DNA from: Alcaligenaceae bacterium
GTDB taxonomy: Bacteria > Pseudomonadota > Gammaproteobacteria > Burkholderiales > Burkholderiaceae_B
Direction of reading: 5' to 3'
Length of the DNA stretch: 64,000 nt
NCBI GenBank assembly: GCA_013416405.1
Contig: JACCET010000004.1
Span: 1-64,000 of the forward strand
This document shows, piece by piece, positions 16,788-27,998 of this stretch. Every line of letters starts with the position of its first letter. Position 1 is the stretch's first letter. The position numbers and the translations under genes are program-made. The notes under the pieces are model-generated. The model did not search any database. It saw only the letters and a list, made by a program, of their open reading frames with translations, and was not told the DNA's origin.

Positions 16788-17094
16788 GGAAGGTTGGCAG
16801 AGTGGTCGAATGCACCGGTCTTGTTAACTCGAGCGCCAATTTGGAAACGAGTTGGATGTAAGGAGTCAAATTCGGTGAAGCCCCTGTTTTATACGAGGTA
16901 ATGCCGAGCGAAGCCTGATTTCATCAGGAACGTGTAGAGACTTGACGGCTCCCACCTAAGGCTGAAAGCTAGGGTGAAGACAAAGTCCAGACTATCAAAC
17001 GGGCGCCTGGCGCCTGGTAGTGAAAACTATAGTAGTAAGGAAAACCGGCAGGGGCGCAAGCTCCTCCAGGGTTCGAATCCCTGACCTTCCGCCA
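16788..17094 (+). tRNA. tRNA-Ser(UGA) split by a group I intron
   Basis: Exons 16788-16822 and 17040-17094 join into a 90-nt serine tRNA with a long variable arm (GGGGCGCAAGCTCC), CCGGT/ACCGG anticodon stem, loop CTTGAAA and encoded CCA. The anticodon is UGA. The 217-nt insertion falls between U34 and G35 of the anticodon, so the tRNA cannot be functional unless spliced. It is followed after 24 bases by tRNA-Leu(UAA). Confidence 0.92.
16823..17039 (+). other. Self-splicing group I intron in tRNA-Ser(UGA)
   Basis: The intron follows a U at the 5' splice site and ends with G, as group I introns require. Its core matches the 205-nt Azoarcus tRNA-Ile intron (subgroup IC3) in the P4-P6 start (GTCAAATTCGG) and in P7/P3/P8 (GTGTAGAGACTTGACGG, CCCACCTAAGG and AAGACAAAGTCCAG). 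P3 pairing GGAGTC/GACGGCTCC and P7 AGACT/AGTCC can be traced. It encodes no homing endonuclease. It should splice using guanosine without protein. Confidence 0.92.
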
Positions 17095-17118
17095 TCCCAT
17101 TAAGCTTGGCAGCTCCGT

Positions 17119-17204
17119 GCACCCATGGCGGAATTGGTAGACGCAAGAGACTTAAAATCTCTCGACCACTGGTCGTGCCGGTTCGATTCCGGCTGGGTGC
17201 ACCA
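17119..17204 (+). tRNA. tRNA-Leu(UAA)
   Basis: An 86-nt tRNA with acceptor GCACCCA/TGGGTGC, long variable arm, anticodon loop CTTAAAA (anticodon UAA) and encoded CCA. Together with the intron-bearing tRNA-Ser it forms a two-tRNA transcript. Confidence 0.96.
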
Positions 17205-17249
17205 CATATTTTTACAAAGAGCCTCAAGCCCCTGCATCACGCCCCAGCA

Positions 17250-17273
17250 GCCCGCCTCGTGCGGGCTTCTTTT
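17250..17273 (+). terminator. Terminator of the tRNA-Ser/tRNA-Leu pair
   Basis: The stem GCCCGC/GCGGGC with a CTCGT loop is followed by TTCTTTT, 45 bases past tRNA-Leu(UAA). Confidence 0.85.
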
Positions 17274-17356
17274 GTTCTGACCTGAGCATTTATATCGCAA
17301 GAAGATATATGTGGCGTCATATACACATTTTTGATAAACCTCTTTCCGTATCGATG

Positions 17357-17379
17357 AATGCGAATTATTATTAGTCGCA
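17357..17379 (+). promoter_or_regulatory. Candidate Fur box before siderophore receptor
   Basis: An AT-rich core framed by TGCGA and TCGCA (TGCGA-N11-TCGCA) lies 35-55 bases before the receptor's start. GCGAAT..-type arms are common in Fur sites of this group, but the core matches the E. coli consensus poorly. Confidence 0.4.
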
Positions 17380-17412
17380 ATAAAATTGATCCATATCAAG
17401 AGGAAAGTCATC

Positions 17413-19650
17413 GTGCCTATCAGAAAACTACCGCCCCAGGCTATATTGGGTTCGTCACTGGCCCTGACCCTGGTGTCGTCCAGCGTGTTCTTGCCATACG
17501 CGCACGCTCAAAGCACAGAAGGGAATGCCGCCCTGCTGTCGCCAGTAACCGTCACAGGCGATAGCCCGGACTCCTACCAGACACGCGAAGCATCACAAAC
17601 GAAGTTCACAGCCCCCTTGCTGGACACACCCAAAACGGTGCAGGTCATTCCCCAGGCCGTGATCCAGGACAGTGCCGCCACGTCACTTGAAGATGTGCTG
17701 CGCAACGTGCCCGGCATCACCTTTGGCGCCGGCGAAGGCGGGCAGCCACTGGCCGATCGCCCTTTCATCAGGGGCAGCTCTTCGGGCAATAATGTGTATG
17801 TGGACGGCATACGCGACCCAGGCGGACAGACGCGCGAGATTTTCAACCTGGAGAGCGTCGAGGTCATCAAGGGCGCAGACTCCGTATACGGCGGGCGCGG
17901 CTCAGGTGGCGGCAGCATCAACCTGAGCAGCAAGCGCGCCCGCCTGGGCAATTTTGCCGAAGGCACGCTAGGCTACGGCACGGACGGCTACCTGCGCGGC
18001 ACAGCGGACGGCAACTGGCAGCTGGGTGAGCACTCCGCATTTCGACTGAACGTGCTGGGTGCGAAGGGCAACTCGCCTGGCCGCAACCAGGTGGATTACG
18101 AAAAATTCGGCATAGCTCCGTCACTGTCGTTCGGCCTGGGAACCCCGACCCGGCTCACGCTGAGCTATTACCACCTGAATACGGACGACATGCCGGACTA
18201 CGGCATTCCCACCACTCGCAAGGCGCCCGAGTTGAACACCAACGGCACTGGCATCGTGGACGTCGACCGGGATACCTTCTACGGTCTGGCGCGCGATTTC
18301 CAAAAAACCAGGGCCGATATTGGCACCATAGAATTCGAACACGATTTCAACGAACGCATGACACTGCGTAATGCCATCCGCTATGGCGAAACCCTGAACG
18401 ATTATCTGGTCACCAATCCCGGTGACGGCACTGTGCTGTTCGACACGGCCAGCAATCAATATTGGCTGCAGCGTGGAACCAAATCCCGCTGGCAGAAAAG
18501 CACCATGCTGGCCAACGTGACCGAACTATACGGAACGTTAAGCACGGGATCGGTCAAGCATAGCTATAACCTGGGCCTGGAGTTCTCGCGCGAGACCAAC
18601 AAGAACGCCAGCTACGCCATGAGCACAACACAAGGCGCCGCCTGCCCCGCCGTCTTCAAAGCGGGCAGCATGGATTGCACGCCTTACCTGGATCCACGCT
18701 TCAGCGACCCATGGGCGGGCACCATTACCCGCAACCCAATCAACCAAGACACCACCTCCACGACACGCGCAGCCTATCTGTTCGACACCATAGAGCTTTC
18801 GGAAAAATTCCAGCTCAATGCGGGTGTTCGTCTGGACAACTATCGCATTTCAGGCGACTACACACCACGGGGCGGCGACATGGAATCGGCCGATGGCGAA
18901 TGGACACTGTTCAATTATCAAGTAGGGCTGGTCTACAAGCCGGCCAGGAACGGCAGCATCTATCTATCGTACGCCACGGCCTCTACCCCACCCAGCGTCA
19001 GTGGTGGCGACCAGGAAGGTTTGAGTGCCGATATCAACGACCTAGAGCCCGAGAAAAGCAGCACCATAGAACTGGGCACCAAGTGGAGCGTATTGGACGA
19101 GCGCCTGAACCTGACAGCTGCCCTTTTCCAGACCGAAAGGCGTGATGCGCAGATCACGGTCGCGCCAGATGTCGTGGAACAAGCCGGCAAGACGCGGGTG
19201 CGTGGCCTGGAGCTAGGCATATCAGGCGAGGTCATGCCGGGTTGGATGCTATATGGCGGCTATACGTATATGAATAGCGAGCTCGTCAAGGGCCCCTACA
19301 ACGGCGTCAATGAGGGCGATCCGCTGGCCAATACCCCAGAACATAGCTTCAGCCTGTGGACCACTTATAAAGTAGCTCCTCCGCTGACCGTAGGTGCGGG
19401 TGCCTATTACGTTGGCAAGACGTTTGGCGGCAACCAGGGCGGCGCAGGTGGCGGAGCCAACCAGGTCTATATGCCGGCATACTGGCGCTTCGATGCCATG
19501 GCCGCGTATCAGTACAACGACAAACTTTCCTTCCAGCTCAATGTACTGAACCTGACGGATAAGCTTTATATCAGGCACACCAACGGAGTGCACCATGCCG
19601 ATTTCGGCCCCGGTCGACAGGTCATTCTGAGCGCCGGTTTGCGTTATTAA
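17413..19650 (+). CDS. TonB-dependent siderophore receptor (Fiu/BfrA-like)
   Basis: A 745-residue outer-membrane receptor. A signal peptide ends near AHAQ. A TonB box-like stretch (SPVTVTGD) precedes the plug domain (about residues 45-165, with DTPKTVQVIPQ and GGGSINLSSKR). The 22-strand barrel ends in the terminal aromatic motif GLRY. The plug resembles catecholate siderophore receptors such as Fiu. The GTG at 17413 is preferred because GAGGAAAG lies just upstream and it gives a clean signal peptide. A Fur-like site precedes it, so iron control is expected. The gene interrupts the usual pnp-to-tpiA neighbourhood. Confidence 0.88.
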   Translation: MPIRKLPPQAILGSSLALTLVSSSVFLPYAHAQSTEGNAALLSPVTVTGDSPDSYQTREASQTKFTAPLLDTPKTVQVIPQAVIQDSAATSLEDVLRNVPGITFGAGEGGQPLADRPFIRGSSSGNNVYVDGIRDPGGQTREIFNLESVEVIKGADSVYGGRGSGGGSINLSSKRARLGNFAEGTLGYGTDGYLRGTADGNWQLGEHSAFRLNVLGAKGNSPGRNQVDYEKFGIAPSLSFGLGTPTRLTLSYYHLNTDDMPDYGIPTTRKAPELNTNGTGIVDVDRDTFYGLARDFQKTRADIGTIEFEHDFNERMTLRNAIRYGETLNDYLVTNPGDGTVLFDTASNQYWLQRGTKSRWQKSTMLANVTELYGTLSTGSVKHSYNLGLEFSRETNKNASYAMSTTQGAACPAVFKAGSMDCTPYLDPRFSDPWAGTITRNPINQDTTSTTRAAYLFDTIELSEKFQLNAGVRLDNYRISGDYTPRGGDMESADGEWTLFNYQVGLVYKPARNGSIYLSYATASTPPSVSGGDQEGLSADINDLEPEKSSTIELGTKWSVLDERLNLTAALFQTERRDAQITVAPDVVEQAGKTRVRGLELGISGEVMPGWMLYGGYTYMNSELVKGPYNGVNEGDPLANTPEHSFSLWTTYKVAPPLTVGAGAYYVGKTFGGNQGGAGGGANQVYMPAYWRFDAMAAYQYNDKLSFQLNVLNLTDKLYIRHTNGVHHADFGPGRQVILSAGLRY

Positions 19651-19655
19651 AAACT

Positions 19656-19692
19656 AAATCCCCACGCTGGCTGATTGCCGGCGTGGGGATTT
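19656..19692. terminator. Bidirectional terminator between receptor and pnp
   Basis: A perfect 12-bp stem (AAATCCCCACGC / GCGTGGGGATTT) lies between two convergent genes, with A/T runs at both feet. Confidence 0.75.
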
Positions 19693-19754
19693 ATGAAGAA
19701 TGCAGCGAGTGCAGCACAGGCGGTCATGGGCCGCCTGCCTGATACTGGATTGGA

Positions 19755-21902
19755 TTAGTCTTCGCTGGCTGCTACAGGCGCCTGAGGCCCACCTTGGGCT
19801 TCAATGCCGCCAATAGCCTTCATAGAAAGACGCAAACGGCCCTTGTCATCGGCTTCGATGACTTTGATGCGAACCGACTGACCGACTTTGAGCACATCGT
19901 TGATGTTCGCAATGCGGTAGTTGGCGATTTCAGAGATGTGCAGCAAGCCATCACGGCCAGGCAGCACTTGCACGATGGCGCCAAAGTCCAGCAAACGCAG
20001 GACGGGGCCTTCGTATTCCTGGCCCACTTCAACGTCGGCTGTCAGTTCCTTGATGCGGCGCTCGGCTTCACGGGCCTTGTCCAGGTCGGCGCTGGAAACC
20101 GTAATGGTGCCATCATCGCCGATATCGATCTGCGTGCCGGTTTCTTCGGTCAGCGCGCGGATGGTTGCACCGCCCTTACCGATGACATCGCGGATTTTTT
20201 CCGGATTGATCTTCACGGTAAGCATGCGTGGCGCGAACTCGGACAGTTCAGTACGCGAACCATCGATGGCTTCTTTCATTTTTCCCAGGATATGCAGGCG
20301 GCCTTCTTGGGCCTGAGCCAATGCAACCTGCATGATTTCACGGGTAATGCCCTGGATTTTGATATCCATTTGCAGGGCGGTAATGCCGTGCACTGTACCG
20401 GCTACCTTGAAATCCATATCGCCCAGGTGATCTTCGTCGCCCAGGATATCGGTCAGGACGGCAAACTTGCCGCCATCTTTGATCAGACCCATGGCAACAC
20501 CTGCCACGTGATCCTTGACTGGCACGCCGGCGTCCATCATGGCCAGCGAGCCACCGCACACCGATGCCATGGAGGAAGATCCGTTGGACTCAGTGATTTC
20601 CGACACAACACGTATGGTGTACTGGAAATCTTGGGCTTCGGGCAAGGAAGAAATCAGCGAGCGCTTGGCCAGACGGCCATGGCCGATTTCACGGCGCTTG
20701 GGCGAACCGAAGCGGCCGGCTTCACCGGTTGCAAACGGCGGGAAGTTGTAGTGCAGCATGAAGCGATCACGGTGTTCGCCCATGATGGAGTCGATGATTT
20801 GCTCGTCTTGCTTGGTACCCAGAGTGGCCACGACCAATGCCTGGGTTTCGCCGCGTGTGAACAAGGCGCTGCCGTGCGCGCGTGGAAGCACACCCAGGCT
20901 GACGCTGATTGGACGCACGGTACGTGTATCACGGCCGTCGATGCGAGGCTCTCCGTTCAGGATTTGGCCACGAACGATCTTGGCTTCGAGATCGAACAGC
21001 ATGCTCTCGACTTCGACGTTATCGGGCGCGCTTTCGCCCTTGGCAGCGGCATGCTCTGCCAGCTTTTCCTTGACGACCGCATAGACTTCACGCAGTTTGT
21101 CGGTGCGAGCCTGCTTCTCACGAACTTGGTAGGCAGCTTGCAGGCTTTCCTGGGCAGCCGATGCAATGGCAGTAGCCAGCGCTTCGTTTGCGGGCGCAGG
21201 CTGCCAGTTCCATTCGGGCTTGCCGGCTTCGGCAACCAGCTCGTGTATGGCGTTGATGGCGGCCTGCATTTGTTCGTGGCCAAACATCACACCGCCCAGC
21301 ATGACTTCTTCAGATAGATTCTTGGCTTCGGACTCAACCATCAGCACAGCGGCTTCAGTTCCGGCCACGACCAGATCCATTTGCGATTCTTTAAGCTGGC
21401 TGGAGGTGGGGTTCAGGACGTACTGGTCACCGATGTAACCGACACGCGCCGCACCTATGGGGCCGTTAAAGGGAATACCGGAAATGGCCAACGCTGCCGA
21501 AGCGCCAATCATGGCGGCGATATCAGGGTCGATTTCGGGGTTGACCGAAACCGTATGCAGAATGACCTGAACTTCGTTGTAGAAGCCTTCAGGAAACAGG
21601 GGGCGCAGCGGACGGTCGATCAGACGCGAGGTCAGGATCTCTTTTTCGGAAGGACGGCCTTCACGCTTGAAGAAGCCACCGGGAATACGGCCGGCTGCGT
21701 AGGTTTTTTCAACGTAATCAACAGTCAAGGGGAAAAAGTCTTGCCCGGACTTGGCTTTCTTGGCGCCAACAACCGTTGCCAATACAACGGTATCGTCAAT
21801 CGAAACCAGTACGGCGCCGGAGGCTTGGCGAGCAATCTCGCCCGTTTCCAGAACTACCGTGTGCTGACCGTACTGAAACGACTTGCTCACTTTATTAAAC
21901 AT
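19755..21902 (-). CDS. pnp: Polynucleotide phosphorylase
   Basis: A 715-residue 3'-to-5' exoribonuclease and degradosome component. It has two RNase PH domains separated by an alpha-helical region, then a KH domain ([16 protein letters not shown], about residue 560) and an S1 domain ([20 protein letters not shown], about residues 620-690). The length is normal for the family. It follows rpsO on the minus strand with a strong terminator/processing hairpin between them, the arrangement known from E. coli, where PNPase autoregulates through RNase III cutting of the leader. Confidence 0.97.
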   Translation of the reverse strand: MFNKVSKSFQYGQHTVVLETGEIARQASGAVLVSIDDTVVLATVVGAKKAKSGQDFFPLTVDYVEKTYAAGRIPGGFFKREGRPSEKEILTSRLIDRPLRPLFPEGFYNEVQVILHTVSVNPEIDPDIAAMIGASAALAISGIPFNGPIGAARVGYIGDQYVLNPTSSQLKESQMDLVVAGTEAAVLMVESEAKNLSEEVMLGGVMFGHEQMQAAINAIHELVAEAGKPEWNWQPAPANEALATAIASAAQESLQAAYQVREKQARTDKLREVYAVVKEKLAEHAAAKGESAPDNVEVESMLFDLEAKIVRGQILNGEPRIDGRDTRTVRPISVSLGVLPRAHGSALFTRGETQALVVATLGTKQDEQIIDSIMGEHRDRFMLHYNFPPFATGEAGRFGSPKRREIGHGRLAKRSLISSLPEAQDFQYTIRVVSEITESNGSSSMASVCGGSLAMMDAGVPVKDHVAGVAMGLIKDGGKFAVLTDILGDEDHLGDMDFKVAGTVHGITALQMDIKIQGITREIMQVALAQAQEGRLHILGKMKEAIDGSRTELSEFAPRMLTVKINPEKIRDVIGKGGATIRALTEETGTQIDIGDDGTITVSSADLDKAREAERRIKELTADVEVGQEYEGPVLRLLDFGAIVQVLPGRDGLLHISEIANYRIANINDVLKVGQSVRIKVIEADDKGRLRLSMKAIGGIEAQGGPQAPVAASED

Positions 21903-21921
21903 TAGGATGTATCCTTACAAT

Positions 21922-21965
21922 AAAAAAACCGTGCACACCACGACACGAGTCGCAGTGTGCACGGT
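21922..21965 (-). terminator. rpsO terminator / pnp leader hairpin
   Basis: An 11-bp perfect stem (ACCGTGCACAC / GTGTGCACGGT) is followed on the minus strand by a run of seven T. It lies between rpsO and pnp and probably acts both as rpsO terminator and as a processing structure in the pnp leader. Confidence 0.8.
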
Positions 21966-21992
21966 TGCATCATGGGGAGCCAGCCCCGGGTA

Positions 21993-22262
21993 TCACTTAC
22001 GCAGACCGAGCTTTTCGATCAGCGCGCGGTACGAATCGGGATTGCGGCCCTTAAGGTAATCTAGCAATTTGCGGCGACGGCTAACCATGCGCAACAGGCC
22101 ACGACGCGAGTGGTGGTCTTTCATGTGTGCTTTGAAGTGGCCGGTAAGCTCGTTGATGCGAGCAGTCAGCAATGCAACTTGGACTTCAGGAGAGCCGGTG
22201 TCGCCTTGTGCACGTTGGAATTGTGCGACGATATCGGATTTTTTAATTTCTGCAACAGACAT
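21993..22262 (-). CDS. rpsO: Ribosomal protein S15
   Basis: An 89-residue S15, which binds 16S rRNA in the central domain. The conserved segments [17 protein letters not shown] and [20 protein letters not shown] are intact, and the length equals that of the family. It is transcribed with or before pnp. Confidence 0.98.
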   Translation of the reverse strand: MSVAEIKKSDIVAQFQRAQGDTGSPEVQVALLTARINELTGHFKAHMKDHHSRRGLLRMVSRRRKLLDYLKGRNPDSYRALIEKLGLRK

Positions 22263-22417
22263 TATTTAGCCTCTTTTAACATGCGACAGAGCCGAGGTGC
22301 CCTGACGTGAGATGATTACGGAACTACAACTTATACACTTTTCGCTGTGGCTGGCCCTGACGCACAAAGGCGCAGCCAACCCAGGAAAGTCAGTATTATA
22401 CTGCAAAGGTGGAAAGC

Positions 22418-22939
22418 ATGAACGCTACGCTAACCCGGCTTGCCCGGATCTCTCTGGCCGGCATCGGATTTGGTCTGCTGGCCGCCTGCGCCAATATGGC
22501 CAATACGCCACCCGGCACGCCTTTACATCAGGTCGAAGCCAAGTTTGGCGCGGCCAATTATTCCTGCACCACTGACAACGGCATCCAAAGACTGATCTGG
22601 ACACAGCAGCCTTATGGGCAATATGCCTGGGGCACCCACGTTGACAGCGCAGGCATGACCGATCGCATTGAGCCTTTGTTGACAGACAGGCATTTCGATA
22701 TACTGGCCACCGGTACCTGGACGCCAGAACGAGTCCGTTGCGAATTTGGCCCGCCGGCCGAAATCACCCAAGTGGGGCTGCCCTCGAATCTTCAAGTGGT
22801 CTGGGGCTATCGTTACAAGCAATCAGGCGCATGGAACTCGCTGATGTATGTCTACTTCGACAAGGCAGGCCAGACCGTGACTCGCTTTCACCCCGGCCCC
22901 GACCCCATGTACGATCGCGAAAGCCTCTGGTTCAATTAG
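22418..22939 (+). CDS. Lipoprotein of unknown function
   Basis: A 173-residue lipoprotein. The signal peptide ends in the lipobox LLAAC (Cys at about residue 24). The mature part starts with a segment resembling outer-membrane assembly lipoproteins of the SmpA/OmlA type (PGTPLHQVEAKFGAAN), and a related motif repeats later (VRCEFGPPAEI). I take it as an uncharacterised lipoprotein seen beside rpsO in related genera. The ATG at 22418 has AAGGTGGAAAG just upstream. It reads divergently from rpsO. Confidence 0.75.
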   Translation: MNATLTRLARISLAGIGFGLLAACANMANTPPGTPLHQVEAKFGAANYSCTTDNGIQRLIWTQQPYGQYAWGTHVDSAGMTDRIEPLLTDRHFDILATGTWTPERVRCEFGPPAEITQVGLPSNLQVVWGYRYKQSGAWNSLMYVYFDKAGQTVTRFHPGPDPMYDRESLWFN

Positions 22940-22954
22940 GCCCGGTTAACCCCC

Positions 22955-23866
22955 TTACAGGGGTTGATCTGATTGGCGCGGTTTACCAGCCTGATCAGCT
23001 TCAGGCTTATCGGCCAAGCCGCCCAGCTCAGGCGACTGATAAGTGTGGCTGGCACTGAACGAAGGCTCAGGCGCTTCCGCCGTGTCAAGATGATCACTAC
23101 TGTGCTGGCGCTTGCGCGTGAGCTGGCGCGCCCGGCGCCAGCGCCATGCCATAATGAACCAGCCCGACAAGCCATACACCACAAACAAGCCAAATAGCAC
23201 GACAGGCGGATTGCTGGACACGAATACGAACGCGCCGACCAACACCAGAATGACCCAGAACGGCACACTACGCCCCAGGGCAAAGGATTTTCCGCTATAA
23301 AAGGGAGCATTGGTCACCATGGCCACACCGGCATAAACGGTAAATATGAAACTTAGCCAGGAGATGGTCTGATCAGCCAGCATGAGCTTGTTATCGATGA
23401 CCAGCCACAGAAATCCGGCAACCAGTGCGGCTGCCGCAGGGCTGGGCAGGCCCTGAAAGAAACGCTTGTCGACCACACCGATATTGGTATTGAAGCGAGC
23501 CAGACGCAAAGCCGCGCCAACCACGTAAACAAAGGCGGCCAGCCAACCCCAGCGGCCCAGATCCTGCAGGGCCCATTCATACATGACCAGCGCGGGCGCT
23601 ATGCCAAATGAAGTCATGTCTGACAAGGAGTCGTACTGTTCGCCAAAGGCGGATTGCGTATTGGTCAGCCGGGCTACCCGCCCGTCCATGCCGTCGAATA
23701 CCATCGCCAGAAAAATGGCTATGGCAGCCATTTCAAAGCGGCCATTCATGGCCTGTACCACCGCATAAAAACCGGCAAACAGATTGGCGGTGGTAAAAGC
23801 ATTAGGCAGCAGGTATATGCTGCGGCGGCGACGGGATTCTTCGGAGTTGGGCATAGGCTTACTCAC
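22955..23866 (-). CDS. pssA: CDP-diacylglycerol-serine O-phosphatidyltransferase
   Basis: A 303-residue integral membrane enzyme that makes phosphatidylserine from CDP-diacylglycerol and serine. The CDP-alcohol phosphotransferase signature DG-x2-AR-x8-G-x3-D-x3-D is present (MDGRVAR, then [10 protein letters not shown]), followed by about six further helices. The last 60 residues form a polar tail not needed for the reaction. It overlaps the psd stop by eight bases; the two enzymes act in sequence. Confidence 0.94.
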   Translation of the reverse strand: MSKPMPNSEESRRRRSIYLLPNAFTTANLFAGFYAVVQAMNGRFEMAAIAIFLAMVFDGMDGRVARLTNTQSAFGEQYDSLSDMTSFGIAPALVMYEWALQDLGRWGWLAAFVYVVGAALRLARFNTNIGVVDKRFFQGLPSPAAAALVAGFLWLVIDNKLMLADQTISWLSFIFTVYAGVAMVTNAPFYSGKSFALGRSVPFWVILVLVGAFVFVSSNPPVVLFGLFVVYGLSGWFIMAWRWRRARQLTRKRQHSSDHLDTAEAPEPSFSASHTYQSPELGGLADKPEADQAGKPRQSDQPL

Positions 23867-24530
23867 TTGGATTGATAGGCGTATCAGGCAATTCGGCTAG
23901 CACCGTGCTGGTGGCCTGCACCTTGTCGCCTATGGCTACACGCGGGCGCGAACCTGCAGGCAGGTAGACATCGACGCGCGAACCAAAGCGGATGAAGCCA
24001 TAGCGCTGGCCGGCATAGAGTTGATCACCGGGCTTTACATAGCAAAGTATACGCTTGGCCACCAGGCCGGCCACCTGCACGGCCGTAACCAAATGTCCCT
24101 GAGGCGTAAGCACTACCATGGCATTACGTTCGTTTTCCAGAGAGGCCTTATCGAGCGATGCATTGAAAAACTGCCCGGCAAAATAGTTCACGGTCTGGAT
24201 CGTGCCATCGACCGGAGCACGGTTGGAATGGACATTGAACACGTTCATGAATACGCTAATTTTAAGCGCATCACGATTGGCGTAGGTGTCGCGAACCTCT
24301 TCGACCGCTACGATACGTCCGTCGGCCGGCGACAGCACATTCAGCTCGCCCTCGGGTGCAATACGTGATGGATCACGGAAGAACTGTAATACAAATACTG
24401 ACAGCAGCCAGAATGGAATGGACGCCAGACCAGACCAGAAGCTGACAAGTATGGAAATCAGCACGATGCCGGCCAGGAACGGCCAGCCTTCGCGTGCGAT
24501 AAGCGGATGAGGATAAGGAGGTTTATTCAT
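23859..24530 (-). CDS. psd: Phosphatidylserine decarboxylase, short form
   Basis: A 223-residue precursor that decarboxylates phosphatidylserine to phosphatidylethanolamine. It has two N-terminal membrane segments and the self-cleavage site in [11 protein letters not shown], where the Ser becomes the pyruvoyl group; FGSR instead of LGST marks the short, archaeal/Bordetella-type branch. The ATG at 24530 has AAGGAGG eight bases upstream, which settles the start. Confidence 0.94.
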   Translation of the reverse strand: MNKPPYPHPLIAREGWPFLAGIVLISILVSFWSGLASIPFWLLSVFVLQFFRDPSRIAPEGELNVLSPADGRIVAVEEVRDTYANRDALKISVFMNVFNVHSNRAPVDGTIQTVNYFAGQFFNASLDKASLENERNAMVVLTPQGHLVTAVQVAGLVAKRILCYVKPGDQLYAGQRYGFIRFGSRVDVYLPAGSRPRVAIGDKVQATSTVLAELPDTPINPSE

Positions 24531-24603
24531 GATAGGACGAAGAATAACCGAAATAAGCCTATGGAAAGCAGGCACCCGGTGCGCCCAGGCTGGCCCACCT
24601 TAT

Positions 24604-24630
24604 AAAAAAAACCGGCCGAAGCCGGTTTTT
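24604..24630 (-). terminator. Terminator after ilvC
   Basis: The stem AAACCGGC/GCCGGTTT with a CGAA loop is flanked by A and T runs. On the minus strand it lies just past ilvC and before psd. Confidence 0.85.
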
Positions 24631-24645
24631 ACTGGGCAAGGCGAC

Positions 24646-25662
<1,017 letters not shown>

Positions 25663-25772
25663 TTAAGGTGCTCCAAGACTTTAGGTATTTTTGATCAGTG
25701 CCGAATGCTGTCATTCGACACTAAGGTTAAACATGGCCGGCACATACTGCCGCCTGGCCGGTGAATGATAAA

Positions 25773-26264
25773 TTAAAGCTTCAAAACGCGTTCGCCACGG
25801 CCTATGCCCGATACCCCGGTACGTACTGTTTCCAGTATGGCGCTGCGGTCCAGGGCGCCGATAAAGGCTTCAATCTTGCCTTGGTCGCCGGTCAGTTCTA
25901 TGGTGTAGACCTTATCGGTCACATCAATGATGCGGCCACGGAAAATATCGGCCATGCGCTTCATCTCTTCGCGCTCCTTGCCCAGGGCCCTGACCTTGAT
26001 CAGCATAAGCTCGCGTTCAATATGCGGCCCTTCAGACAAGTCGACCACCTTGACGACGTCAACCAGACGGTTCAAGTGCTTGGTGATCTGCTCGATGACT
26101 TCATCGGATCCCTGCGTCACGATAGTCATGCGCGACAGGGTTGCATCTTCGGTGGGCGCAACCGTAAGGGTTTCGATGTTGTAGCCGCGAGCGGAAAACA
26201 GGCCCACAACACGGGACAAGGCGCCGGGTTCGTTTTCCAGAAGGATAGAAATGACGTGTTTCAT
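25773..26264 (-). CDS. ilvH: Acetolactate synthase small subunit
   Basis: A 163-residue regulatory subunit with an N-terminal ACT domain (ISILLENEPGALSRVVGLF) that binds valine for feedback control, and the usual C-terminal domain ending SGIGRGERVLKL. It starts 12 bases after the ilvB stop with an AGGAGAG ribosome binding site. Confidence 0.96.
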   Translation of the reverse strand: MKHVISILLENEPGALSRVVGLFSARGYNIETLTVAPTEDATLSRMTIVTQGSDEVIEQITKHLNRLVDVVKVVDLSEGPHIERELMLIKVRALGKEREEMKRMADIFRGRIIDVTDKVYTIELTGDQGKIEAFIGALDRSAILETVRTGVSGIGRGERVLKL

Positions 26265-26276
26265 TGTTTTCTCTCC

Positions 26277-27998
26277 TTATAGGTCTTCTGAACCAAGCAA
26301 CATTTCGGTCAAGCCGCGGCCAGCCTTCACCATGGGCCACACATTTTCTGTCTGATCGGTGATGAAGTCCAGGAAAACCAACCGGTTCTTGTGCTTGATG
26401 AACGCTTCGCGTATGGCTGGCTCGACATCGGCCGGCTTATCAATGCGCAGACCCACATGCCCGTAGCTTTCAACCAGTTTTACGAAATCGGGCAAGGCGT
26501 CGACATAGGATTCGGAATAGCGCGAGCCGTAGTCGATTTGCTGCCACTGACGCACCATACCCAGATAGCGGTTATTCAGGCACAACACCTTGGGTGTCAG
26601 TCGATACTGACTGCAGGTGGAGAGCTCCTGAATATTCATTTGTATGGAGCCTTCGCCGGTAATGACGGCGATATCGCTATCGGGATTAGCCATTTGCACG
26701 CCCATGGCGTAGGGCAAGCCCACGCCCATGGTGCCCAAGCCGCCGGAATTGATCCAACGCCGGGGTTGATTGAAACGGTAATACTGTGCGGCCCACATTT
26801 GGTGCTGGCCAACGTCGGAGGTCACAAACGCGTTGCCGCCGGTGACTTCCCACAGTTTCTCGATGACAAACTGCGGCTTGATGACCGTATCGGAACCCTC
26901 ATAGACCAGGCATTGCTTGCCACGCCAAGTATTGATTTGCTGCCACCATTTAGCCAGCGCCTCTTTGTGCACAGACGCATCAGCAGCCGCTTGCGAATAC
27001 AGTATGTTCAATTCCTGCAATACATCCTGCACATTGCCCACGATAGGCACATCGACGCGCACGCGCTTGGAAATCGACGAGGGGTCGATATCGATATGAA
27101 CGATCTTGCGGGGGGTTTGCGAAAAATGCTTGGTGTTGCCTATGACGCGGTCATCGAAGCGTGCGCCCACTGCGATCAACACATCACAATTCTGCATGGA
27201 CATATTGGCTTCGTAGGTGCCGTGCATGCCTGGCATGCCCACATACTGGTCATCGCTGGCCGGAAAAGCGCCCAGCCCCATCAATGTGGTGGTGCATGGC
27301 GCACCGGTCAGTGCGACCAGCTCGCGCAGTTCGGCCGAAGCATTCGACAGCACTACGCCGCCGCCCGCGTAGATCATGGGCCGTTCGGCCGACAGCAGCA
27401 TTTGAACCGCTTTCTTGATTTGCCCTTGATGGCCCTTGACTACCGGTGCATAGGAGCGCATCTTGACCTCGCCGCGCTTGGGCGAGTACTTGCAGCTTGC
27501 AACGGTGATGTCTTTGGGGATATCGACCAGGACGGGGCCAGGGCGACCTGTCTTGGCAATATAAAACGCCCGGCGCATGGTTTCGGCCAGATCTTTTACA
27601 TCGCGCACCAGGAAATTATGCTTGACGCAAGGTCGGGTAATGCCAACGGTGTCGCACTCCTGGAAGGCGTCTTCGCCAATGGCGGCAGTAGGCACCTGAC
27701 CACTGATGATCACCATGGGTATGGAGTCCATATACGCAGTGGCAATACCTGTGACGGCATTGGTCAGCCCGGGGCCGCTGGTGACCAGCGCTACACCTAT
27801 CTTGTCCGACGAACGCGAGTAGGCGTCAGCCGCATGCACGGCAGCCTGTTCGTGGCGAACCAGAATATGCTTGAATTTGTCTTGTTTGTAGATTGCGTCG
27901 TAGATGTACAGTACCGCGCCGCCAGGGTAGCCAAATACATGGTCTACGCCTTCTTCGGCAAGGCAACGCACGACGATATCGGCGCCATTGAGTTCCAT
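26277..27998 (-). CDS. ilvB: Acetolactate synthase large subunit
   Basis: A 573-residue thiamine-diphosphate enzyme, the first step of branched-chain amino acid synthesis. The catalytic Glu lies in an IlvB-type N-terminal domain (GYPGGAVLYIYDA, then RHEQAAVHAADAYSR), a central FAD-binding domain follows, and the ThDP-binding motif is GEGSIQMN...NN. The ATG at 27998 was chosen because AAAGGAA stands just upstream; a 16-residue longer frame to 28046 lacks this. It is preceded by a 400-base leader with a terminator-like hairpin. Confidence 0.96.
   Translation of the reverse strand: MELNGADIVVRCLAEEGVDHVFGYPGGAVLYIYDAIYKQDKFKHILVRHEQAAVHAADAYSRSSDKIGVALVTSGPGLTNAVTGIATAYMDSIPMVIISGQVPTAAIGEDAFQECDTVGITRPCVKHNFLVRDVKDLAETMRRAFYIAKTGRPGPVLVDIPKDITVASCKYSPKRGEVKMRSYAPVVKGHQGQIKKAVQMLLSAERPMIYAGGGVVLSNASAELRELVALTGAPCTTTLMGLGAFPASDDQYVGMPGMHGTYEANMSMQNCDVLIAVGARFDDRVIGNTKHFSQTPRKIVHIDIDPSSISKRVRVDVPIVGNVQDVLQELNILYSQAAADASVHKEALAKWWQQINTWRGKQCLVYEGSDTVIKPQFVIEKLWEVTGGNAFVTSDVGQHQMWAAQYYRFNQPRRWINSGGLGTMGVGLPYAMGVQMANPDSDIAVITGEGSIQMNIQELSTCSQYRLTPKVLCLNNRYLGMVRQWQQIDYGSRYSESYVDALPDFVKLVESYGHVGLRIDKPADVEPAIREAFIKHKNRLVFLDFITDQTENVWPMVKAGRGLTEMLLGSEDL

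Noticed and set aside
17040-17227. Minus-strand ORFs across the tRNA pair and intron
   Set aside because: They are antisense to tRNA and intron sequence and resemble tRNA-derived spurious proteins often mis-annotated in databases.
19794-21317. A 507-codon open frame on the plus strand
   Set aside because: It lies wholly antisense to pnp, has no recognisable domain, and its composition is that of a reverse-frame shadow of a GC-rich gene.
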